From: an uncultured Collinsella sp.
GTDB lineage: Bacteria; Actinomycetota; Coriobacteriia; Coriobacteriales; Coriobacteriaceae
Direction of reading: 5' to 3'
Length of the DNA: 5,367 bases
Assembly (NCBI GenBank): GCA_900765185.1
Contig: CAAFQT010000155.1
Location: 1 to 5,367 of the forward strand
Made by a program: the position numbers and the translations under genes. Positions 1-4,530 of the stretch are shown here, in pieces; within the stretch, counting starts at the first letter, position 1, and each line of letters starts with the position of its first letter. A model generated the notes under the pieces. That model saw only the letters and a list, made by a program, of their open reading frames with translations. It did not search any database and was not told where the DNA came from.

Positions 1-471
1 GAGCATGACGGCGATAAAGAGGTTGGTCATGGGCAGTACGCTCGAGCGCAGCGCCTGCGGAATCACGATCTTGGCGAGGATACGGCTGAAGCTCATGCCC
101 AGCGAGCGGGCGGCTTCCACCTGGCCGACACCGACGGTGTTGATGCCGCTCATAAAGTTCTCGGAGCCAAATGCCGAGCCCAGCAACACCGTGGCGACGA
201 TAACGCAGGTGCGGTAGGGCAGGACGACCTTGAGCGGTGGCAGCGCGTAGACGACGATAATGAGCAGCGCGATGCCGGGAATGTTACGGAAGACCTGGAC
301 ATACAGGTCGCCAAAGACGCGCAGCGGCTTGAGCGGCGACACGCGCATCACAGTGACGGCGACGGCCAGCACCATGGCGATGACAAACGACTCAAGCGTC
401 ATACCCCAGGTTGCTAGCAGCGCGTCGATATAGTTCTGGCCATAGAGCGACCAGAGCTCGGAGAGACTCAT
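1..471 (-). CDS. Polar amino acid ABC transporter permease (HisM/GlnP/GluC type), C-terminus cut by window edge
   Basis: This is an inner-membrane subunit of an importer for polar amino acids (glutamate/glutamine-like), which would pair with a second permease and an ATPase outside the window. The 157 residues visible are the N-terminal part of a family usually about 215-230 residues long. A first membrane segment lies near residues 24-43. The family motif YVQVFRNIPGIALL is at about 57-70, followed by a second hydrophobic segment (68-79) and a third (88-101). The cytoplasmic EAA loop that docks on the ATPase starts at residue 119 (VEAARSLGMSFSRIL..IPQALR). The ATG at 471-469 is chosen because GGAGG (481-477) lies 5 nt upstream. 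The gene follows the binding-protein gene on the same strand, as in gluBC-type operons. Substrate specificity cannot be read from a permease; the family call is firm. Confidence 0.9.
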   Translation of the reverse strand, partial: MSLSELWSLYGQNYIDALLATWGMTLESFVIAMVLAVAVTVMRVSPLKPLRVFGDLYVQVFRNIPGIALLIIVVYALPPLKVVLPYRTCVIVATVLLGSAFGSENFMSGINTVGVGQVEAARSLGMSFSRILAKIVIPQALRSSVLPMTNLFIAVML

Positions 472-475
472 GCGG

Positions 476-482
476 ACCTCCC
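476..482 (-). promoter_or_regulatory. Ribosome binding site of the permease gene
   Basis: On the minus strand GGGAGGT lies 5 nt before the ATG at 471. It is close to the anti-Shine-Dalgarno consensus and fixes the permease start. Because it is strong, translation of the permease need not depend on coupling to the binding-protein gene 138 bp upstream. Confidence 0.75.
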
Positions 483-495
483 GCCGGTAAGGAAA

Positions 496-521
496 GGGGC
501 TCCCGTGTGTACGGAAGCCCC
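496..521 (-). terminator. Intergenic GC-rich hairpin between binding-protein and permease genes (attenuator or mRNA-stabilising stem-loop)
   Basis: The arms GGGGCT (496-501) and AGCCCC (516-521) are followed inward by one mismatch (502/515) and a second 4-bp stem CCGT/ACGG closing a 4-nt loop (507-510). On the minus strand only a short, interrupted T stretch (TTTCCTT) follows, so it looks like a weak or partial terminator rather than a full stop. Stem-loops at this place in importer operons are known to protect or terminate the 5' part of the mRNA, giving more binding protein than permease. The structure is seen; that role is inferred. Confidence 0.6.
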
Positions 522-609
522 GACAACTCAGTGAGGAAACAGTTTAGCGCAATAAAGCGCATCGTGCGTTTCCGTATGGTTTCGTAGCGGCCGTTACTAG
601 GCTCGCTGC

Positions 610-1605
610 CTAGGCGCCGATCTCGGGCAGCTCGGGAACATTGGTGTCGCCCGTACGGTCACCAATGCAGATCTGCCACAGCTCGGTCCAGGTGCCGTCA
701 TCCTCGATCTTCTTAAGGAAGTCGTTGACAAAGGCGACACCGTCGGAATCGAGCGGCAGGCCGATGCCGTAGGGCTCCTTGCTGCCGAAGGGCTTGCCGG
801 CAATCTTGTACTTGCCGGGCTCGCGGACCAGGGCGCTCTGCTGCATGTTGTTGTCGATGACGTAGGCGTCAACGCGGCCCTGCTGGAGTGCCTGGCGGGC
901 CTCCTCGTCGGTCTTGAACTCCTGCTGGCTGGCCTTGGGGGCGAACTCCTCCAGGATGGCGGGGCCGTTGGAGCCGGACTGGACGGCGACGTTCTTATCG
1001 GCTAGGTCGTCGACGCCCTTGATGTCGTCGTTATCGGCGAGCACCAGGATGGCCTGCTGGGTGTAGTAGTAGGGGCCGGCGAAGGAGACGAGCTTCTTGC
1101 GCTCGTCGGTGATGGTGTAGGTGGCAAAGACAGCGTCGACCTGGCCGTTCTGCAGGACGGACTCGCGGGTATCGGAGGTCACCTGGGTGATCTCGACCTT
1201 GTTCTCGCCCAGAATGTAGTTGGACAGGAGCTGCGCGATGCCGGCGTCGAAGCCGCGGGTCACACCGTCCTTCTCGTTAAGGAGGGAGAAGAGCGTGGAA
1301 GTCTGAACGCTACCGATCTTAAAGACGCCGGCGTCCTTAACGGCCGTGGCCCAGGTGCTGGCGGCGATGACATCGCCATCGGCCTTGGGGCCGTTGTCGA
1401 CGAGCTTGTCGAATGCCTTAGCGTCGAGCGTGGTGGAAGCCTTGGTATCCTCGGAGCCCTTGGAGGAGGCGGCGGCGGAACCCTTGTCGGCCTCGGCGCT
1501 GGTATCGGAGCAGCCGGCAAGACCAAGGCCGGCGACGGTTGCGAAGGTGGCGGCAACGAAGCCGCGGCGGTCGAGAACGACCTGCTGGGAGAGGTTCTTG
1601 CTCAT
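610..1605 (-). CDS. Amino acid ABC transporter substrate-binding lipoprotein (SBP_bac_3 family, glutamate/glutamine-type)
   Basis: This 331-residue extracytoplasmic binding protein captures a polar amino acid and delivers it to the permease encoded downstream. The N-terminus carries a twin arginine (R13-R14 in DRRGFVAATF), a hydrophobic stretch, and a lipobox LAGC with the lipidated cysteine at C32. A Ser/Ala/Asp-rich linker (about 33-60) follows, as expected for a lipoprotein tethered outside the membrane. The family 3 solute-binding fold covers about residues 94-320, with typical signatures GFDAGIAQLL, VTSDTRESVLQNGQVDAVFATYTITDERK, the hinge segment FAGPYYYTQQAILV, and the second-lobe motif VAVQSGSNGPAILEE. 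The ATG is supported by GAAAGGTG 7 nt upstream. The ligand is not certain; GluB/GlnH-like is the best guess from the family and the operon layout. A promoter lies about 45-75 bp upstream, so this is the first gene of the operon. Confidence 0.92.
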   Translation of the reverse strand: MSKNLSQQVVLDRRGFVAATFATVAGLGLAGCSDTSAEADKGSAAASSKGSEDTKASTTLDAKAFDKLVDNGPKADGDVIAASTWATAVKDAGVFKIGSVQTSTLFSLLNEKDGVTRGFDAGIAQLLSNYILGENKVEITQVTSDTRESVLQNGQVDAVFATYTITDERKKLVSFAGPYYYTQQAILVLADNDDIKGVDDLADKNVAVQSGSNGPAILEEFAPKASQQEFKTDEEARQALQQGRVDAYVIDNNMQQSALVREPGKYKIAGKPFGSKEPYGIGLPLDSDGVAFVNDFLKKIEDDGTWTELWQICIGDRTGDTNVPELPEIGA

Positions 1606-1612
1606 GGTAGAA

Positions 1613-1620
1613 CACCTTTC
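1613..1620 (-). promoter_or_regulatory. Ribosome binding site of the substrate-binding protein gene
   Basis: GAAAGGTG on the minus strand ends 7 nt before the ATG at 1605. It supports that start. Confidence 0.65.
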
Positions 1621-1648
1621 TCAATAAAATCCCTAGCGGTTGAGTAGA

Positions 1649-1678
1649 GTTATACCCTATCGCGCTCAAATGGGTCAA
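1649..1678 (-). promoter_or_regulatory. Sigma70-type promoter of the amino acid transporter operon
   Basis: The minus strand has TTGACC (1678-1673), an 18-bp spacer, and TATAAC (1654-1649). Each hexamer departs from consensus at one position. Transcription would start near 1642, leaving a short leader of about 35-40 nt before the binding-protein ATG. It is the best promoter in the window; no experimental start is known. Confidence 0.6.
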
Positions 1679-1725
1679 CACGAAATAACTCAGAAACATA
1701 CTTGTCTTATGGGTTATTCTACCTA

Positions 1726-1751
1726 CCAAAAAGGGACAGGCACCTTTGTGG
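1726..1751. repeat. REP-like imperfect hairpin with a GACAGGCA loop
   Basis: The arms CCAAAAAGG (1726-1734) and CCTTTGTGG (1743-1751) pair with a single mismatch around the 8-nt loop GACAGGCA. The core GGGACAGGCACCTTT resembles short intergenic repeats that I remember from many bacterial genomes, but only one copy is in this window, so its repeat status is inference. It lies about 50 bp upstream of the transporter promoter's -35 box. It lacks the T-run of a terminator on either strand. Confidence 0.4.
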
Positions 1752-1787
1752 TGGTTCTTGCAGATGTGGCGGCCTGCCTTGCTGCTT

Positions 1788-1845
1788 TGTCTCAATCTGT
1801 AACATCTGCAGCCGTTTTTGCCGAGTAACTGTTACAGATCGAGAT
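1788..1845. repeat. Inverted-repeat unit A (58 bp) of a duplicated element
   Basis: The left arm, CTCAATCTGTAAC (1791-1803), pairs with GTTACAGATCGAG (1831-1843), with one mismatch, around a 27-nt loop. The unit is duplicated 80 bp to the right as unit B, with the first 21 bases identical. The core between the arms is GC-rich at its start and contains a T5 run (1814-1818). No function is known to me. Confidence 0.8.
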
Positions 1846-1924
1846 TTTCTCTTCAGGGGAATTCGAATGTCTCAATCTGTAACATCTGGAAGGCCAAAAG
1901 GTCTCTATCTGTTACAGATTGAGA
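1790..1924. promoter_or_regulatory. Four copies of TGTTACAGATYGAGA on a 40-bp pitch, alternating orientation (operator array or BIME-like element)
   Basis: Copies lie at 1790-1804 (minus), 1830-1844 (plus), 1870-1884 (minus) and 1910-1924 (plus). Three are identical; the second has C for T at one place. Starts are exactly 40 bp apart. Each copy contains a small dyad around TGTTACA (perfect CTGTTACAG in the two plus copies). The array sits 112-246 bp upstream of the -35 box of the transporter promoter. Spacing and dyads would suit a protein binding repeatedly along one face of the DNA. Alternating orientation is also the layout of BIME/REP elements. Which of these applies cannot be decided here. 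Confidence 0.55.
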
Positions 1925-1925
1925 T
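1868..1925. repeat. Inverted-repeat unit B (58 bp) of a duplicated element
   Basis: CTCAATCTGTAAC (1871-1883) pairs perfectly with GTTACAGATTGAG (1911-1923) around a 27-nt loop, the same loop length as unit A. T-A and G-T pairs at 1870/1924 and 1869/1925 extend the stem. The core differs almost completely from that of unit A and holds a small 4-bp hairpin (GGCC/GGTC, 1892-1903, loop AAAA). The right arm includes the 13-bp palindrome ATCTGTTACAGAT (1907-1919). Confidence 0.85.
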
Positions 1926-1937
1926 AATTGAGCTGTG

Positions 1938-1980
1938 AAAACAAAAACCTCCACGAGGGTGCTTCCCTTGCGGAGGTTTT
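1938..1980 (-). terminator. Rho-independent terminator of the Dxs-like gene
   Basis: On the minus strand, starting 2 bp after the TAA stop, AAAACCTCC (1980-1972) pairs with GGAGGTTTT (1952-1944). The stem continues inward with a wobble, a C-G pair, one mismatch and AGGG/CCCT, closing a 5-nt loop. The T-rich tail TTTTTGTTTT follows. The flanking A-tract makes the stem symmetrical, but no gene on the plus strand would use it in the other direction. It isolates dxs from the transporter operon. Confidence 0.9.
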
Positions 1981-1981
1981 C

Positions 1982-3763
1982 TTACTCGTTGAGCAGTCTC
2001 ACGGTTTCGGCGGCCATGTTCTCGACCGTCATGCCGTTTTGAGCGAGCAGCTCGTTGGGGTCGTAGCGGTCGGGGAAGCCTTTGGCGATGCCGAAGGTGC
2101 GCGTGCGCACAGGCGTGCAGGCCAGATAGCACGCGACGCGCTCGCCCCAGCCGCCGTCCAAGATGCCGTCCTCGAGGGTGACGACAACGCGATGCTCGGC
2201 GGCGAGACTGTCGAGGAACTCGCGGTCAAGCTCGGTTGCATAGCGCGGGTTGACGAGCGTGGCCTCGATACCGTACTCGGCAGCCAAGCGGTTTGTCACG
2301 CGCTCGCCCAGCTCAAAGAAATCGCCAAGTGCGAGCACGGCAACGTCGCGACCCCGGCGCACCACGTTGTAGCGAACGGCGCTGTAGTCGGTGTCTTCGG
2401 CGGGCGCAAGGTCGGGACGGCTTACCAGGCCGATGCCCGGTACGCGGATCGCCACGGGATGCTCGCGGTGATCGAGCGACCAGTTCAGCATGGACAGATA
2501 TTCCTCCATGCAGGCCGGCGCCAAGTAGTGCATGTTGGGAAGACCGCCCAGCATGGAAATATCAAAGAACGAAAGGTGCGTCTCGGACGTGGTGCCAAAG
2601 ATCGACGCGCCAAACACTAGGATGGTTGCGGGGGCGTCGTTGAGGCACAGGTCGTGCCACAGTTCGTCGTAGGCGCGCTGCAGGAACGTACCGTACACGC
2701 CAAAGACCGGCTTAGCGCCCGAGCGCGCAAGCGCGGTGGCAAAGGTTACGGCATGCTCTTCGGCAATGCCCACATCGACGAACTGTTTGCCAGCGGCAGC
2801 GCGAAGCTCGGGTGTAAAGCCCATGATGTAGGGCGTGGCGGCCGTGATGCCAACGACCTGCGGATCGCGCTCGATGGCGGCGCTGAGCGCCTCGCCCGTA
2901 ATGTCGGCATAGGTGCGCGGCGCAGGCTCGCTCGGATGGCCCGGGCAAAGTTTGCGGCCGGTTGCCATATCGAAGGGCCCCACATGATGCCAGCGCTCGG
3001 GATCGCTCTGGGCTGGCTCAAAGCCCTTGCCCTTGGCGGTGGAAACGTGCAGCACGATGGGATGATTGATATTGCGCAGTTCCTGCAACGCGTCGACGAG
3101 GGCCAACACGTCGTTACCGGCGTCCAGGTAGCGGTAGTCGAGCCCCATCGCGCGGAAAACGTTGCGCTCACAGGTGCCGTTGCTGGCGCGCAGCTCGGCC
3201 AGATTGCGATAGAGGCCACCGTGGTTCTCGGCGATGGACTGGTCGTTGTCATTGACGATGATGATTAGGTTGCTATCGAGTTCGGCGGCATTGTTAAAGC
3301 CCTCAAACGCCAGGCCGCCCGAAAGCGAGCCGTCGCCAATAACGGTAATGACGTTGTATGCATCGCCCGCCAGGTCACGAGCGTGCGCCAGGCCGCAGCC
3401 CAAGCTCACCGAGGTCGAGGTGTGACCCATGGCGAACAGGTCGTGCTCGGACTCGTCGGGATTGGCAAAGCCAGAAGCCTCACCATAACGCTCCGGATCG
3501 ATATAAGTGTACGCGCGCCCGGTCAGCGCCTTGTGGGCGTAGGTCTGGTGCGAAACGTCAAAGACAATCTTGTCGATGGGGGAGTCAAATACGCGATGAA
3601 GCGCAACCGTAAGCTCAACGACGCCCAAGTTGGGGGCAACGTGCCCGCCGACGGCGGCGGAGCTTTCGAGGATTGCCTGGCGGATCTCGCCGCAGAGCTG
3701 CGGGAGCTCGGCGCGATTAAGAGCCTTGACGTCCTCGGGCGTTGTCGTTTGCGTAAGCAGCAT
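1982..3763 (-). CDS. dxs: Dxs-family thiamine-diphosphate enzyme (1-deoxy-D-xylulose-5-phosphate synthase-like), divergent at the substrate site
   Basis: By family this cytoplasmic enzyme condenses pyruvate with D-glyceraldehyde 3-phosphate to give 1-deoxy-D-xylulose 5-phosphate and CO2, the first step of MEP isoprenoid synthesis and a source for thiamine and pyridoxal. At 593 residues it is shorter than the usual 620-640. Domain I (about 15-270) has H41, DVSHQ (69-73, usually DVGHQ), GHTSTS (113-118) and the thiamine-diphosphate/Mg motif GDG (143-145) with NDND (171-174). Domain II (about 283-445) has the catalytic glutamate in AEEHAVTFA (E335) and TFLQRAYDEL. The C-terminal domain is about 460-590. 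Where E. coli has DRAG and YPRG (phosphate-binding R420 and R478), this protein reads FGAS and RVPG, so both arginines are missing; E. coli D427 is T392 here, while H431 is kept as H396. It is monocistronic, with no ispA, xseB or tlyA beside it. A paralogue using another aldehyde is possible. The ATG has only a distant GGAG, 12 nt upstream. Confidence 0.85.
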   Translation of the reverse strand: MLLTQTTTPEDVKALNRAELPQLCGEIRQAILESSAAVGGHVAPNLGVVELTVALHRVFDSPIDKIVFDVSHQTYAHKALTGRAYTYIDPERYGEASGFANPDESEHDLFAMGHTSTSVSLGCGLAHARDLAGDAYNVITVIGDGSLSGGLAFEGFNNAAELDSNLIIIVNDNDQSIAENHGGLYRNLAELRASNGTCERNVFRAMGLDYRYLDAGNDVLALVDALQELRNINHPIVLHVSTAKGKGFEPAQSDPERWHHVGPFDMATGRKLCPGHPSEPAPRTYADITGEALSAAIERDPQVVGITAATPYIMGFTPELRAAAGKQFVDVGIAEEHAVTFATALARSGAKPVFGVYGTFLQRAYDELWHDLCLNDAPATILVFGASIFGTTSETHLSFFDISMLGGLPNMHYLAPACMEEYLSMLNWSLDHREHPVAIRVPGIGLVSRPDLAPAEDTDYSAVRYNVVRRGRDVAVLALGDFFELGERVTNRLAAEYGIEATLVNPRYATELDREFLDSLAAEHRVVVTLEDGILDGGWGERVACYLACTPVRTRTFGIAKGFPDRYDPNELLAQNGMTVENMAAETVRLLNE

Positions 3764-3789
3764 CGTTGTGGGTTACTCCATGCGAATCG

Positions 3790-3816
3790 TGCGCCGGCAC
3801 TCCCTCGGCCGGCACA
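3790..3816 (-). other. GC-rich stem-loop in the leader upstream of the Dxs-like gene
   Basis: Two copies of the self-complementary GCCGGC lie at 3793-3798 and 3808-3813, 9 nt apart, with GTGCCGGC repeated directly on the minus strand. The leader RNA could fold into a 6-bp GC stem about 27 nt before the start codon. No T-run follows, so it is not a terminator. A role in translation or RNA stability is possible but unproven. Confidence 0.35.
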
Positions 3817-3890
3817 ATTGCACAAGACAGTCTCGCACATTTTGGCGTTTGATATGTGACGGCGGCGCGGTAATTCGCCAACTGGTGGGG

Positions 3891-3902
3891 CAAAACGTTT
3901 TG
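3891..3902. promoter_or_regulatory. 12-bp perfect palindrome in the divergent dxs/HD-gene spacer (possible operator)
   Basis: CAAAACGTTTTG is a perfect dyad 128 bp from the dxs start and 88 bp from the HD-gene start, between two divergently read genes. This is where a shared regulator site would be expected. I could not identify convincing -35/-10 pairs for either gene in the 227-bp spacer, so the operator reading is tentative. Confidence 0.3.
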
Positions 3903-3979
3903 TCCGATGCCATACTGATATGTTCCATGATGTTTTATCGATTGTGCACAGGCCGTGGCTTGTCGCCGTGAGTCGCTGG

Positions 3980-3986
3980 AAGGAGG
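3980..3986 (+). promoter_or_regulatory. Ribosome binding site that fixes the HD-domain gene start
   Basis: AAGGAGG lies 4 nt before the ATG at 3991. An in-frame GTG at 3955 would add 12 residues but has no comparable site ahead of it, and this Shine-Dalgarno would then lie inside the gene. The ATG is preferred. Confidence 0.8.
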
Positions 3987-3990
3987 CAGC

Positions 3991-4527
3991 ATGTCCGATG
4001 CCGTTCGTGCCGAAGAAATCGCGCACGAGGTCGACTATGCCGCCCGCCAGCTGGCCCAGGCGGGCCGCTTGGACCTGACACACGAGTTTATCCAGCATGG
4101 CGACGTGACGGTCTATGCACATGTGACTTCAGTAGCGCGGGCGAGCCTGTCCTTTGCCGAGCGCTTGGGCCGTGCTGGCATTTCGGTCGACCGTGCTTCA
4201 TTGCTGCGCGGGGCCCTGCTGCACGATTACTTTCTCTATGACTGGCACGATCCCGACCCAAGCCATCGGCTGCATGGCTTTCGTCACCCGTTTTTTGCCC
4301 TGGCACGTGCGGAGGAAGATTTTGAGCTGACGCCGCGCGAACGGAATATTATCGTGCGGCATATGTTTCCGCTGGTGCCAGTGCCGCCGACGTGTCGTGA
4401 GGCTTGGATTGTATGCCTGGCAGATAAATGGTGCGCTCTGCGCGAGACGGTCGCCGGTCGTCTGCGGCGCAAGGACGAGGCGGACGATGACGTGAGTGGC
4501 GAATCGAGCGAAAAGAGGAGAGGGTAG
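3991..4527 (+). CDS. HD-domain protein (putative metal-dependent phosphohydrolase)
   Basis: This 178-residue cytoplasmic protein is of the HD superfamily, whose members mostly hydrolyse phosphate esters of nucleotides using one or two bound metal ions. The ligand pattern is complete: H44 (YAHVTSVARAS), H78-D79 in LLRGALLHDYFLYDW, H99 (GFRHPFFAL), H124 (IIVRHMFPL) and D145 (CLADKWCAL). Two extra histidines between the HD pair and D145 are typical of the bimetal-capable forms. The C-terminal tail after about 152 is charged and probably disordered. There are no GGDEF, RelA or nucleic-acid-binding domains, so the substrate is unknown. The gene ends 3 bp before the start of the CmpB-like membrane protein gene, with the next ribosome binding site inside its last codons, so the two are almost surely cotranscribed. 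Confidence 0.85.
   Translation: MSDAVRAEEIAHEVDYAARQLAQAGRLDLTHEFIQHGDVTVYAHVTSVARASLSFAERLGRAGISVDRASLLRGALLHDYFLYDWHDPDPSHRLHGFRHPFFALARAEEDFELTPRERNIIVRHMFPLVPVPPTCREAWIVCLADKWCALRETVAGRLRRKDEADDDVSGESSEKRRG
4514..4524 (+). promoter_or_regulatory. Ribosome binding site for the CmpB-like gene, inside the end of the HD gene
   Basis: The purine-rich stretch AGAGGAGAGGG ends 6 nt before the GTG at 4531. It is too far from the alternative in-frame ATG at 4549, so the GTG start is preferred. Overlap with the last HD codons suggests translational coupling. Confidence 0.6.
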
Positions 4528-4530
4528 ACG

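Larger units (their letters stand above)
1606..1981. other. Gene-free spacer between the Dxs-like gene and the transporter operon
   Basis: These 376 bases are more AT-rich than the flanking genes, and the short open frames in them have no family features. In order from the left they hold the transporter ribosome binding site and promoter, a REP-like hairpin (1726-1751), four spaced copies of a 15-bp motif (1790-1924), and the Dxs terminator (1938-1980). Both flanking genes read leftward, so everything between terminator and promoter lies upstream of the transporter operon and downstream of dxs. Confidence 0.8.

Noticed and set aside
551..570. Small GCGC and CGCA/TGCG hairpins just after the binding-protein gene
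   Set aside because: Stems of only four pairs with no T-run are too weak to call as a terminator; the stronger hairpin at 496-521 explains the gap better.
1788..1925. Reading the repeat array as a CRISPR
   Set aside because: There are only four short copies in alternating orientation. A CRISPR has direct repeats of about 23-50 bp in one orientation, and no cas gene is visible.
1640..1938. Short plus-strand open frames in the repeat-bearing spacer
   Set aside because: They run through the promoter, hairpin and repeat copies, lack a good ribosome binding site and show no protein features.
1928..2620. 230-codon plus-strand open frame antisense to the Dxs-like gene
   Set aside because: It lies opposite a well-supported enzyme gene, has no recognisable domain, and long antisense frames are expected in GC-rich coding DNA.
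2654..3859. Further plus-strand open frames (2654-3268, 3383-3859) opposite the Dxs-like gene
   Set aside because: They are mirror frames of the same coding sequence, with unnatural composition and no family motif.
3955..3990. GTG start at 3955 for the HD-domain gene
   Set aside because: The strong AAGGAGG at 3980-3986 lies just ahead of the ATG at 3991, and the extra 12 residues carry no family features.
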